A stretch of DNA of 64,000 bases, taken from Bog-473 sp963763575 (lineage in GTDB: Bacteria > Actinomycetota > Acidimicrobiia > Acidimicrobiales > RAAP-2). The notes below the pieces were generated by a model, which was given only the letters and a program-made list of their open reading frames with translations, was not told the DNA's origin and did not search any database. Below are positions 26,600 to 34,878 of the stretch, piece by piece. Each line of letters begins with the position of its first letter. Positions within the stretch are counted from its first letter, which is position 1. Location: the NCBI GenBank assembly GCA_963763575.1, contig CAVXPD010000002.1, positions 62,001 through 126,000 of the forward strand, read 5' to 3'. The position numbers and the translations under genes were made by a program.

Positions 26600-27361
26600 T
26601 CAGCCCGGGAGGCGCCTCCAGACGGACTGGGGCAGGAGCGTGAAGACGGCAAAGGCGAATCGGAGCACGCCCGGCGACCAGATGACAGTCTGCCCCCGGC
26701 CCAGCCCCCGCACGACATCCGCGGCCACGCGCTCCGGGTCGACCGCAAAGGGTGCCTCCGGCCGCCCGCTCGTCATCTTCGTGCGCACGAAACCCGGTCG
26801 GACCACGTGCACGGAGACACCGGTGCCGCGGGTGGCTTCGCTCAACCCCAGCGCGAAACCGTCGAGCCCGGCCTTGGTCGAGCCGTAGACGAAATTGGCA
26901 CGTCGCACGCGGGAAGCGGCGACCGAGGACAGCACGACGATGCGGCCGTGCCCCTGTGCCCGCAGGCGGTTGGCCACGGCGGTGAGCGCGGCGGCCGGCC
27001 ACGTCAGATTGACCGTGACCATGCGGGCGACGCGGTCTGGATCCCGCTCGTCGTCCTCCGGCCTCCCCAGCTCGCCCACCGCCATGATCACCAGGTCCAC
27101 CGGTTCTCCCGCTGCCTCGAAGCAGCGCCTGATCACCTTGTCGATCTCGCCGGTCGTCGCCGCATCGAAGGGCACCGTCTCGACCCGTCCGACCCCCTCG
27201 CGCAGGTCGACTGCCGCTCGGTCGAGCATGGAGGCGTGGCGCCCCGCCAGGACGATGGACCGGCAGCGCCCGGTGGACAGGGCGCCGACGATCTCGCGCG
27301 CGATCTCCGACGTCCCGCCTAGGACGACGATCGACTGGGGATGTCCGAACGCGTCGTTCAT
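26600..27361 (-). CDS. dprE2: Decaprenylphosphoryl-2-keto-ribose reductase (DprE2)
   Basis: The 253-residue SDR should reduce the 2-keto intermediate made by DprE1, with NADH, to decaprenylphosphoryl-D-arabinose at the inner face of the membrane. The NAD motif is VVLGGTSEIAREI (residues 12-24), the catalytic Ser is in VVLSSVAAS and the YxxxK is FVYGSTKAGLDG (Tyr159, Lys163). DprE2 of mycobacteria has the same GGTSEI start and length (254). Its ATG overlaps the dprE1 stop by ATGA, so translation is coupled. It is the last gene of the long minus-strand operon. The C-terminal end (FAFAVFTLLPQSVWRRLPG) may be a membrane-contacting helix. Confidence 0.92.
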   Translation of the reverse strand: MNDAFGHPQSIVVLGGTSEIAREIVGALSTGRCRSIVLAGRHASMLDRAAVDLREGVGRVETVPFDAATTGEIDKVIRRCFEAAGEPVDLVIMAVGELGRPEDDERDPDRVARMVTVNLTWPAAALTAVANRLRAQGHGRIVVLSSVAASRVRRANFVYGSTKAGLDGFALGLSEATRGTGVSVHVVRPGFVRTKMTSGRPEAPFAVDPERVAADVVRGLGRGQTVIWSPGVLRFAFAVFTLLPQSVWRRLPG

Positions 27362-28743
27362 CGGGTGAGTCCGAGCCGGCGCGACAGGTCGGAGGACAGG
27401 ACAGCCCCGGGGTCGACGCGTCGGGCTACCGCCTGCAGCTCGCCGAGCCGCGGGTACATGGCGGCGGCGAGTTCGGGGCGCAGGCGGGCGTCTTTGGCCA
27501 GGTACACCCGCCCGCCCGCCCCGGCCACGAGTTCGTCGAGACCGTCGAGCAGGCCCGAGAGGCCCGGCGGGCCGAGCGGGAAGTCCAGGGCGAGGGTCCA
27601 GCCCTCCTGGCTGAAGGACAGCGGCCCTGGCGTACCGGGACCGAATCGCTTCAGCACGGCGAGGAACGAGGGAATGCCCGAGCTGGCGATCGCACCCACG
27701 GCCTCTTCGACGACGTCGCCCCGGTCTGGGGCGACCGCGAACTGGTACTGCACGAACCCGTCCGCGCCGTACAGGAGGTTCCAGCGCGCCACGCCGTCCA
27801 GCGGGTGGAAGAAGGAGGTCAACGGTCTCACGGCGCCCTCCGAGGTCGACGAGGCGCGGAACCAGGCCTCGTTCAACATCCGCACCGACGTCCGGTTGAC
27901 GAGCCGGCCCGGGAGAGGTCGGGGCACACGGAGCCTGGGCCGGTTTGGCGCCTCGCGACTCCGCGCCCGCAAGCGGTCGGGGAGCACTCCTGACGGGGCA
28001 TGGTCGCCGCGGGTGAGGATCGACCGCACGCCGCCGTCGCGCCGACCCAGGCAGTCGAGCCACGCCACGCTGTAGCGGTACCGGTCGTCCGTGGACTCCA
28101 TCGTCGCCATGACGTCCTCGAGGCGGGTGAAGCGCTGGGTGTCGACCTGCACCCACGACGTCTCGATCGGGATGAGGCGGAGCGTCGCCGCGGCCACGAT
28201 CCCCGTGAGTCCCATGCCGCCCGCCGTGGCCCAGAAGAGCTCGGGGTCCCGCTCGGCCGAGACGCTCACCGTTCCCGTGGGCGTGACGAGGGTCATCTCC
28301 TCCACGTACCGGGCAAAGCTGCCGTCGCGGTGGTGGTTCTTGCCGTGGACGTCGGCGGCGATGGCGCCTCCCACGGTCACGTACCTGGTCCCCGGGGTGA
28401 CGGTGACGAACCAGCCCGCGGGGATGATGCGGCGCATGAGCTCGTGGAGGCTGACGCCGGCACCCACCTCGATCGTCCCGGCGACGGCGTCGAGACGCCC
28501 GATGCCGCCGAACCCGGTGAGGTCGATGGTGAGCCCACCGCTGCACTGGGCGGCGTCGCCGTAGCTCCGGCCGAGGCCGCGCGCGATCGCGCCCGTCGTC
28601 GCGTTGGCGAGGACCGTCGCCAACGCGCCCGCATTCCCGGGCCGGATGACCGTCCCGTACGCGGGCGCGGTACGTCCCCATCCGCTGAGGCATTGCTCGG
28701 CGGTCCCGACGGTCGCGTCGGGACGTACCTCGGTCAGGCTCAC
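27358..28743 (-). CDS. dprE1: Decaprenylphosphoryl-beta-D-ribose 2-oxidase (DprE1)
   Basis: The 461-residue flavoenzyme (same length as the M. tuberculosis enzyme) oxidises the 2-OH of polyprenylphosphoryl-ribose, giving the keto sugar for DprE2. The PCMH-type FAD domain holds RGLGRSYGDAAQ and PGTRYVTVGGAIAADVHGKN. The substrate domain holds SFFHPLDGVARWNLLYG, FVQYQF and VYLAKDAR, whose Lys417 matches the essential Lys418. His133 matches His132. At the place of Cys387, the residue bound covalently by benzothiazinones, this protein has Ala385 (GWTLALDFP against GWNICVDFP from memory of the M. tuberculosis sequence). The GTG start overlaps the ubiA stop (GTGA) and the stop overlaps dprE2 (ATGA). 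The electron acceptor for the FAD is unknown. Confidence 0.93.
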   Translation of the reverse strand: MSLTEVRPDATVGTAEQCLSGWGRTAPAYGTVIRPGNAGALATVLANATTGAIARGLGRSYGDAAQCSGGLTIDLTGFGGIGRLDAVAGTIEVGAGVSLHELMRRIIPAGWFVTVTPGTRYVTVGGAIAADVHGKNHHRDGSFARYVEEMTLVTPTGTVSVSAERDPELFWATAGGMGLTGIVAAATLRLIPIETSWVQVDTQRFTRLEDVMATMESTDDRYRYSVAWLDCLGRRDGGVRSILTRGDHAPSGVLPDRLRARSREAPNRPRLRVPRPLPGRLVNRTSVRMLNEAWFRASSTSEGAVRPLTSFFHPLDGVARWNLLYGADGFVQYQFAVAPDRGDVVEEAVGAIASSGIPSFLAVLKRFGPGTPGPLSFSQEGWTLALDFPLGPPGLSGLLDGLDELVAGAGGRVYLAKDARLRPELAAAMYPRLGELQAVARRVDPGAVLSSDLSRRLGLTR

Positions 28744-29687
28744 GCGTAGAGGCCGATGGCCATGAGCACGGCCCACAGACCGGCGTAGGCCTGCAGGACG
28801 TGGTCACGGAGCGCCAACCGCTCCGGCTCCCCGCCCTTCCCGGCATCGAGGAGGCGGAAGATGTGCAGGACCGCCAACACGAGGGGGACGACCGTCAACT
28901 CGATCCAGACCACATGGTGCTGCCCAGCCGCGAGCAGCCCGGTCCGGTCGAACGCCCACAGGCAGTAGGTCGCCACCGTCACGGAGGCGGCGATCGTCAA
29001 GGTCGAGCGGAGGAACGACTCGGTGTACTCGTCGAGCACGTTTCGGTGGACGCCGCGGTCATCACCGAGGTGCCGGTGTTCCGCGTAGCGCTTCCCCGTC
29101 ACCACGAACAGCGCGGCAAAGGATGTGAACACCAGGAACCAGTTCGAGAGATGTACCTGCGCGACGACGCCCCCGGCGATCGCCCGCAGCACGAAGCCGG
29201 CGGCCACGACGGCGAGTTCGACGACCGGTTCCCGCTTGAGGCGAAGGCTGTAGGCGACGCTCAGGCCGGCGTAGGCCGCGACCACGACGGCAAAGCCCCA
29301 GGGGCCGATGGCCAGAGCCGCGGCGACGCCGATCGCGATGAGCCCGGCGCCCGCGCCCAGTGCGACCGGTGACCGCAGGGTGCCGTTCGCGACCGGGCGA
29401 TGGCGTTTCGTGGGATGGAACCGGTCGGATTCGGCGTCGATGACGTCGTTCACCAGGTAGGTGCCCGAGGCCACGACACAGAAGACGAGGAACGCGGCGA
29501 AGACGCGGAGCGCCGTGTGCCAGTGACCGAGCACGCCGGCCGCCGCCGGGGCCATGAAGACCAAGAGGTTCTTGATCCACTGCGCCGGACGCATGCCGTG
29601 GAGGATGAGTGCCGGTGTGGTGCGCGCCCCACGCGGTGTCGGGCCCCGCGGCCCTTGGTGGCCGCGGGCGCGATCGAGTAACGTCAC
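28740..29687 (-). CDS. ubiA: Decaprenyl-phosphate phosphoribosyltransferase (UbiA family, DppRT)
   Basis: The 315-residue membrane enzyme should transfer 5-phosphoribose from PRPP to decaprenyl phosphate, the first step toward polyprenyl-phospho-arabinose. The first Asp-rich motif is NDVIDAESDRFHPTKRHRP and the second region YSLRLKREPVVELAVVAAGF, as in Rv3806c of M. tuberculosis. ALRAIAGG-like FVLRAIAGGVVAQVHLSNWF and FVVTGKRYAEHRHL are family segments as well. About nine helices fit. The start GTG 29687 overlaps the stop of the glycosidase gene (GTGA); homology begins at HGMRPAQWIKNLLVF, about 33 residues in. It precedes dprE1 with another GTGA overlap. Phosphatase activity that removes the 5-phosphate is not encoded in this operon. 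Confidence 0.92.
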   Translation of the reverse strand: MTLLDRARGHQGPRGPTPRGARTTPALILHGMRPAQWIKNLLVFMAPAAAGVLGHWHTALRVFAAFLVFCVVASGTYLVNDVIDAESDRFHPTKRHRPVANGTLRSPVALGAGAGLIAIGVAAALAIGPWGFAVVVAAYAGLSVAYSLRLKREPVVELAVVAAGFVLRAIAGGVVAQVHLSNWFLVFTSFAALFVVTGKRYAEHRHLGDDRGVHRNVLDEYTESFLRSTLTIAASVTVATYCLWAFDRTGLLAAGQHHVVWIELTVVPLVLAVLHIFRLLDAGKGGEPERLALRDHVLQAYAGLWAVLMAIGLYA

Positions 29688-30922
29688 GGTGACGCCGCCG
29701 CGGACATGGTGATGAAGTCTCGCGCCCACCACGACTCGAAGTAGCGATAGGGCGTCCCGGTCATGCCTGAGAGCAGCTCCGTGCCGTTCGCACCGGAGGC
29801 CACGCCGGTCGGGGTCGGGGGCTGATAGGTGCTGAGGTTGACCCAGTCCGTGTTGATGTCGAGCTCCATCGCCCGGACCGCACCCGCCTTGACCAAGATG
29901 TTGGCCAGGTCGAGCACGTCGAGACCGGGTCCGCCCACGTACACCAGGGCGCCGTCTGCGGTCACGCCCAGCCCCGAGCGCCACACGTAGAGGGCGTTCC
30001 CCAGCGTGGCGCCCCATGCGGTGCTGCTGGGGTTGTAGGCCGCGGGCACGACCTGGCCGTTGTCGACCAGGAGGTCGAGGTTCTGGCGGACCGAGACGAC
30101 GTCCGGCGTCATGGAGACGTCGCGTCCCCACTGCCCGACCGTCGACGACCCGTCCTTGTAGACGACGAAGGATGCGGCGCCGACCCGGAGCGGGAGGATC
30201 AACTTGCCTTCGGTGTAGTAGCCGCCGTTGGCGCCCGACATGAGGAAGCCCGCGTTGAACGCGGCGACCAGGGAGGTGGCGTCGGTCGGCGAGACGGGTG
30301 CCGTATGGGTGTACGGCCCGCCGCCCGGGATCTGGCTTCCCGAATACAGCGTCGCATGGAGAAGCTTGGTGTCCATCCAGGCGACTCCCACGACGTAGCT
30401 GGTGTGGATCGCGCTCGGTCGCAGCATCGTCTCGTAGACGGCGGGCAGGCCGTGGACGGGCCGACCCGCCGCCGCCCACTGACCCTCACCGCTGACCGGG
30501 GGGCTGACGATCGGGACGATCGGCGCGGGCGGGGGGAGATGCGCGACGGTGACCGCGGGCGGGAGCGTCGTGGTGGTCTTCGGCTTGCGAATGGTGCCCG
30601 GGGCGAGCGCGCCGCCGATCTTCGGTTGGTGATGCGAGTACCACTCGTTCTCCGCCCAGTTGACGATCGAAGCCCCTCCGTGTTCACGGAACCATTCGGC
30701 GAAGCGCGAACTGAGTGAGCTCCCGAGCGCGGGGTTGGTGAGTGCCCCGCCAACTGAGACGGCCAACCAGATGAGAAGGACGCTGAGGACGACGGCGACG
30801 GCCGCGAGGATCCGGCGCCGGCGGCGGTGGACCGGGGACTTCGACCAGCGGGACCGGCGGTGCTGCGGCGGCCCGGACGTCGGGCGCTCCTCGTCGAGCT
30901 CTTCGACGGGCGGGCTCAGCAC
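29684..30922 (-). CDS. Membrane-anchored phosphodiester glycosidase (NAGPA domain)
   Basis: The 412-residue protein has a short cytoplasmic N-terminus, one helix at about residues 35-60 (ILAAVAVVLSVLLIWLAVSV), a Pro/Thr linker and an extracytoplasmic NAGPA (phosphodiester glycosidase) domain. Family marks are AAFNAGFLMSGANGGYYTEG, VDNGQVVPAAYNPSSTAWGA and AVRAMELDINTDWVNLSTY. The domain cleaves sugar-1-phosphodiesters such as those exposed in teichoic-acid-like or lysosomal tags; the bacterial substrate is generally unknown. Start GTG 30922 overlaps the end of the ferredoxin gene by seven bases, and its stop overlaps ubiA. Its place in the arabinan-precursor operon suggests that it trims a phosphodiester-linked cell-wall glycan. 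Confidence 0.85.
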   Translation of the reverse strand: MLSPPVEELDEERPTSGPPQHRRSRWSKSPVHRRRRRILAAVAVVLSVLLIWLAVSVGGALTNPALGSSLSSRFAEWFREHGGASIVNWAENEWYSHHQPKIGGALAPGTIRKPKTTTTLPPAVTVAHLPPPAPIVPIVSPPVSGEGQWAAAGRPVHGLPAVYETMLRPSAIHTSYVVGVAWMDTKLLHATLYSGSQIPGGGPYTHTAPVSPTDATSLVAAFNAGFLMSGANGGYYTEGKLILPLRVGAASFVVYKDGSSTVGQWGRDVSMTPDVVSVRQNLDLLVDNGQVVPAAYNPSSTAWGATLGNALYVWRSGLGVTADGALVYVGGPGLDVLDLANILVKAGAVRAMELDINTDWVNLSTYQPPTPTGVASGANGTELLSGMTGTPYRYFESWWARDFITMSAAASP

Positions 30923-31128
30923 GGGCGCTCCACCAGGTGGAGGGCCTGCCTCGGGCAGGATCGGACCGCCCGCAGGGCGTGGTCGTGGAGCGAGAGGGTG
31001 ATCTCGCCGTCGATCATGGGGTACCCCCACCGGTCGCGCTCGATCCGCTCCGGGAGGATCTCGGCGCAGACGCCATGCCCGTCGCACGCGACGGGGTCCA
31101 CGATCAACTCCAGGCCCCTGCGGCTCAT
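30916..31128 (-). CDS. [3Fe-4S]-type ferredoxin
   Basis: The 70-residue protein has Cys15 and Cys21 in ACDGHGVCAE and Cys58 in SCPRQAL, that is CxxHxxC followed by CP. Three cluster Cys plus a His in place of the second Cys of a 4Fe-4S ferredoxin is typical of the small [3Fe-4S] ferredoxins of actinobacteria that serve cytochromes P450 and other oxidoreductases. The ATG overlaps the stop of the NuoF-like gene (ATGA), and the frame upstream is the antisense of other coding DNA. No P450 gene is near, so the NuoF-like flavoprotein and the di-heme membrane protein are the likely partners. Confidence 0.9.
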   Translation of the reverse strand: MSRRGLELIVDPVACDGHGVCAEILPERIERDRWGYPMIDGEITLSLHDHALRAVRSCPRQALHLVERPC

Positions 31129-32429
31129 GCCCTGCTCACCAACCTTCTCCTCGCCGGCCCGTTCCCGGCCGGCAGCACTCTCGCTGCCTGGGCCGCGCGG
31201 CATGCGCCGCGAGACCGGTGTGCAGCAACCTCGTCGGCGAAGACGCCGAGCCCGGTCCGCACGAGGCGGGCCACGCCATCGGGGTGCCTGCACGCACCTC
31301 GCCCTTCCACGAGGTTACAGACCTCGAAGATGCGCTCTGGGCCAGGTCCATGGGGGCCTCCGTACGCCAGTCGTTCGATGTCTTCTGCCAGGTCAGCGAG
31401 CCCATGGACGCACGGGCCGCACTGTCCGGCTCCCTGGCCCTCCATGTACCTGGTGAGGTCTGCCAACTCCGCGAGCGGGCAGACGTGGCGCGGCAGCAGC
31501 GAGACCACGCCAGCCCCGAGCGTCGCGCCGGCGCCGCGGGCTGCCCTCTCGGTCAGGGCCAGCGTCGCAAAGACCTCCGGTGAGATCCATCCACCCCCGT
31601 AGCCTCCGAGCAGGACGCCCCGGAGTGACTTCACGTCCTCAGAAGTCAAGCCCAGGGTCGCCGGCAGCCTCGAGCCCAGGATGCCTTCGACGATCACAGG
31701 CCCGTCTCCGCGGTCGACGGTGAGCAACATGGTGCCGGGGTCCCTCTCCGTGCCCAGTTGACGGAACCAGGCGGCGCCGAAGCGCGCGACGAGCGCCACG
31801 TGCGCCAAAGTCTCCACGTTCTGGACCAGGGTCGGGCGCCCGCCCACCCCCCGGTCACGAACAGACGAGATCCCGACGAAGGTAGGCACGGCGGCCCCGC
31901 GTCCGCCCAGTGCGTTCACCACGGCCGATTCCTGCCCGGCGATGAACGTGTCAGCCGCCTCCACCACCTTCACCTCGATCGGGTCGAGACCGAGGGACCG
32001 CCGCTCGGACAACGCCCGCTCCACGCGGGGTGCGCTCGCCGCCGAGAGGTACACGACGGCGCGCTGTGCGTGGAGCGCCGTGGCCGCGGCAACGAGGCCG
32101 TCGAGGACGAGATGGGGGGCGTTCGCCAGCAAGAACGCATCTTTCTTGCTCGACGGTTCGCCTTCGGCGCCGTTGGCGACCACGACCGGCCGCCGGTGCG
32201 AGGCCCGGGCCACCGCGCGCCATTTGGTCGCGACCGGGAACCAGGCCCCGCCGTGCCCGGCCAGCCCGCTCGCATCGAGCTCATCGATCAGGCCCGCCCT
32301 GCCCTGACGTAGGACCCCCCACCGCTCGTGGTGCGCGTCGATGCCCGGGTCGGGATCCCTGCCGGTGAGCCCGTGCAGGAGCCGGAGACTGGTTACGGGC
32401 GGCGCCGTATGGCGGGCCGTCGCGTTCAT
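31125..32429 (-). CDS. NuoF-like NADH-binding flavoprotein (51 kDa subunit family)
   Basis: The 434-residue protein has the FMN/NADH fold of NuoF: GLAGHGGAWFPVATKW (FMN loop), VVVANGAEGEPSSKKDAFLL (NADH loop), the SLBB-type middle domain and a C-terminal iron-sulfur domain QGAGQCGPCVHGLADLAEDI followed by CNLVEGRGACRHPDG. In canonical NuoF the cluster motif is SCGxCxPC; the first Cys is Ala here, while the two following Cys and the distal CNLxGxxxC are kept, so cluster ligation must differ or use the extra Cys. NADH oxidation with electron passage to the [3Fe-4S] ferredoxin next door is a reasonable role. Starts and stops overlap its neighbours by ATGA. Confidence 0.82.
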   Translation of the reverse strand: MNATARHTAPPVTSLRLLHGLTGRDPDPGIDAHHERWGVLRQGRAGLIDELDASGLAGHGGAWFPVATKWRAVARASHRRPVVVANGAEGEPSSKKDAFLLANAPHLVLDGLVAAATALHAQRAVVYLSAASAPRVERALSERRSLGLDPIEVKVVEAADTFIAGQESAVVNALGGRGAAVPTFVGISSVRDRGVGGRPTLVQNVETLAHVALVARFGAAWFRQLGTERDPGTMLLTVDRGDGPVIVEGILGSRLPATLGLTSEDVKSLRGVLLGGYGGGWISPEVFATLALTERAARGAGATLGAGVVSLLPRHVCPLAELADLTRYMEGQGAGQCGPCVHGLADLAEDIERLAYGGPHGPGPERIFEVCNLVEGRGACRHPDGVARLVRTGLGVFADEVAAHRSRGACRAAQAARVLPAGNGPARRRLVSRA

Positions 32430-33535
32430 GCGCCTGTCCCCGAGACCTGCCCTGCAAGGGTCCCCGAGGCCGAGTCGACTGAGAGGTTCAAGGTGAGGTT
32501 GACCGACCCCGAGGCGCCGCTGACGGTGGCGGCGACGACCGACCCGTTGAGCGCGGTGACCCGCCCGCCCAGTGGTCCGAACGCCACGGCGCTGGTGTGC
32601 ATCGACACGCCGCCGTCGACCGCCGGGCCGGTGATCCGCACGCTGAGGGGGGTCGTCGTGTCGGCGAGCCGCACCGAGAGCAGGACCGTCGAGTCCCCGT
32701 CGCCGTTGGGTCCGGTCGTCGTGACGGTGCCGGTCGCGTTCGTCGTGAACGGGACGCTCGGAAGGCCCGACGCCGGTGCAGACGTGGTCGGAGTGCTCGA
32801 CGGTGCACCGCGGCTGTACTTGGGCGCCGCGGAGCCAGCCAGTTGCGCGAGGAGGGCCGAGGAGGTCCCGGCCCGGTGGGCCCAGCCGCTACGGAGCGGG
32901 CCCGCCTCCGCGAACACCGCGATGCCGAACACCACCGCCGCCGTGGCCACCACGCCGGCGAACCGCCACGAAGTCGACGGGGCCCTGCCCACGGTCAGGC
33001 GCCAGACCACCGCGGCGGCCACCGCTCCGACGCACAGGACGAACACGAAGAATGCCCCCGGCAGCCGTGGGTCGGAGCCCGAGCCGAGCCCGTGGACGAC
33101 GGCGATCGGCCAACAGGCGTAGGCGAGCCAGTGCACCGCCCTCCAGGCGGGCGTCCCGATCTGGCGGCGCAGGCCGCTCGTCACGGCGACGGCCAGGAGC
33201 AGGTCGAACGCCAAGGCGCCGAACCCCACCCAGATCGGCCGGTAGGGAGACCGGAACGGGATGACGGCGTCCACGATGCCGATGGGCACGTAGCCGTCGG
33301 CCACGGTGCAGAGGACGTGCAACGCGATGAACGCGAGGCAGTACAGGGAGAGGTTCCGGTGCACCGTTTGGGAGAGGAACCGCGGCCACCGCTCCGTAGT
33401 CCAGCCCACCGAGGACACGAGCCCGAGGACCACGGTCGCAGAGAGGAGGACGAGCGAGACCAGCCCCGCGGCGCGGGTCAGGTACCACAGATCGGTCGAC
33501 CCGTGTCCAACGGTGACCACCACTGCGGGCGTCAT
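32426..33535 (-). CDS. Ferric-reductase-like di-heme transmembrane protein with extracytoplasmic domain
   Basis: The 369-residue protein has six or seven helices. His59 and His73 (TVHRNLSLYCLAFIALHVL) and His135 and His148 (AVHWLAYACWPIAVVHGLG) are spaced as two bis-His heme b sites of ferric reductase/NOX-type domains. A further helix at about 191-209 leads to a Ser/Thr/Pro linker and a beta-rich domain (about residues 262-369) outside the cell. No cytosolic FAD/NAD domain is attached, and the NuoF-like protein plus ferredoxin could deliver electrons instead. It contains an SGAS string (residues 339-342), which slightly recalls the FMN-attachment motif used by ApbE but lacks the upstream acid. 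ATG overlaps the apbE stop (ATGA). Confidence 0.85.
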   Translation of the reverse strand: MTPAVVVTVGHGSTDLWYLTRAAGLVSLVLLSATVVLGLVSSVGWTTERWPRFLSQTVHRNLSLYCLAFIALHVLCTVADGYVPIGIVDAVIPFRSPYRPIWVGFGALAFDLLLAVAVTSGLRRQIGTPAWRAVHWLAYACWPIAVVHGLGSGSDPRLPGAFFVFVLCVGAVAAAVVWRLTVGRAPSTSWRFAGVVATAAVVFGIAVFAEAGPLRSGWAHRAGTSSALLAQLAGSAAPKYSRGAPSSTPTTSAPASGLPSVPFTTNATGTVTTTGPNGDGDSTVLLSVRLADTTTPLSVRITGPAVDGGVSMHTSAVAFGPLGGRVTALNGSVVAATVSGASGSVNLTLNLSVDSASGTLAGQVSGTGA

Positions 33536-34488
33536 CGGGCGAATGCGGGCTCCGCGGTGGCGACGTCGGCTGCCGGCCAACCCGCCGTCGTGGTGACCGA
33601 GCCGTCCGCGTGTTCGAGCCGCGCCGGCAGGCCGAGTCCCTCGAGCCAGTCCACGGCGGCCGCACCCATGACGATGGCCGCCGTCGCGGCGGCGTTGGCT
33701 TCGACGCAGCTCGCCGCAGTGGTCGTGACGGTGCTCCAGCACTCGGCGGCAGGCAGGCCCGTTGTGGGGTCCACGATGTGGTGCACCCGGTGCGCGCCGA
33801 GCCGCCAATTCCGGACTGCGGCGCCCGACGACGCCAGACCGCCCGAGCGGATCGTCACCGTCTGGGCGTGGAGTCGTGACGTGCACGCCTTGGCGACGCC
33901 CACCGCGAACCCGTCGGCCGGAGGAAGGCCCGCGACGGATGCGTCCCCGCCCAAGGACACGAGCACCCCGCACCCGGCGCGCTGGTGGATGGTGGCTGCC
34001 GCCCGGTCGGCGGCGAGCGCCTTGGCCGTGGACCCCAGGTCGAGCGCTGTCCCGGGCGGAAGCACCACGACACGACGCCGCGGGTCCGCCGAGACCAGAC
34101 GCCATCCGGGGACGGGTCGCGGGCTCGGGAGCTCACCGTCGACGCCGGGTGCGACCTCGGCGAAGTCGCGGTCGTATCCCAGCGCTTCCAGTGCGTGACC
34201 GACGGTGGGGTCTACCGTCCCCTTCGTTGCTTCTGCCATCTTCAGGGCGACGTCGATCGCTTCGAACAGATCGGCGCTCACTCGTATCCCCACGCCGGCC
34301 GACGCATTGAGCGCGCTGAGCTCGGAATCGTCACGGAAACGACTGGCCACTCGATCGATGCGCTGGAGCTCTCGGTGCAGGAGCTCGGAGCCCGCGAGAA
34401 GGCAATCGGGGTCCGTCACGATCAATTCCGCGGTCGTGCCCAGTGCGTGAGTTCGGTAGACGCAGGTGTGGGCGCCGCCCGGCGCCAT
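33532..34488 (-). CDS. apbE: FAD:protein FMN transferase (ApbE family)
   Basis: The 318-residue protein should attach FMN covalently to Ser or Thr of a partner flavoprotein. Marks are GTVDPTVGHALEALGYD, ALDLGSTAKALAADRAA (usually DLGGIAKGYAVDR), VSLGGDASVAG and HHIVDPTTGLPA. It has no signal peptide or lipobox, so it acts in the cytoplasm unless exported otherwise. No classical FMN-binding (PF04205) protein is encoded beside it, so its substrate is open. ATG 34488 overlaps the stop of the small membrane protein (TGATG), and its stop overlaps the ferric-reductase-like gene. Confidence 0.9.
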   Translation of the reverse strand: MAPGGAHTCVYRTHALGTTAELIVTDPDCLLAGSELLHRELQRIDRVASRFRDDSELSALNASAGVGIRVSADLFEAIDVALKMAEATKGTVDPTVGHALEALGYDRDFAEVAPGVDGELPSPRPVPGWRLVSADPRRRVVVLPPGTALDLGSTAKALAADRAAATIHQRAGCGVLVSLGGDASVAGLPPADGFAVGVAKACTSRLHAQTVTIRSGGLASSGAAVRNWRLGAHRVHHIVDPTTGLPAAECWSTVTTTAASCVEANAAATAAIVMGAAAVDWLEGLGLPARLEHADGSVTTTAGWPAADVATAEPAFAR

Positions 34489-34829
34489 CAACTCGCGCCG
34501 CTGGTCACCGCAGGCGGGACGGAGGCGTTCCGGGTCGGTATGGAAGGCGGATTCAGCGAGCTTTGTGCGCCAGACGAGCTGCCAGAGTTACCCGAGTTGC
34601 CCGAAGAGGTCGCCGGTGGCTGGTTCGCCCCTGAAACGGAACCGCTTGTCGGTGCGGCGTGGTGCCCGGGCAGGGCCCGCCCGACATAGACACCAAGGAC
34701 ACCGACCGCCGCGATCGAGGCGATCCCGATGCCTGCGGTGATCCCGCCCAGGCGGGTCAGTGCGCCGTCGCGGCGCGCGACGGCCGCACGACGGCGCTGG
34801 GCGGGGTTCGGTTGGCGGGGTCGGGTCAT
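34488..34829 (-). CDS. Small single-helix membrane protein with Ser/Gly/Asn-rich tail
   Basis: The 113-residue protein has a basic N-terminus (RPRQPNPAQRRRAAVARRD), one helix (GGITAGIGIASIAAVGVLGV) and an exported low-complexity tail, ending with Pro/Val and TSGAS. ATG 34829 is chosen since the frame upstream is not plausible. It is the first gene of the operon and overlaps apbE by one base. The layout is like that of the protein at 36971-37297, which lies on the other side of the two-component genes. I know no family. It may be an anchor or an ApbE target (SGAS at the very end), a speculation. Confidence 0.7.
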   Translation of the reverse strand: MTRPRQPNPAQRRRAAVARRDGALTRLGGITAGIGIASIAAVGVLGVYVGRALPGHHAAPTSGSVSGANQPPATSSGNSGNSGSSSGAQSSLNPPSIPTRNASVPPAVTSGAS

Positions 34830-34878
34830 GGCTCCACGGTACGGAGGCATCCTGACGCCCACGTGAAGATCTGCGAGG

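Noticed and set aside
32426..32520. SGAS in the ferric-reductase-like protein as a certain FMN-attachment site
   Set aside because: The acidic or Asn residue four positions before the motif and the usual FMN-binding fold are absent, so it is kept only as a speculation.
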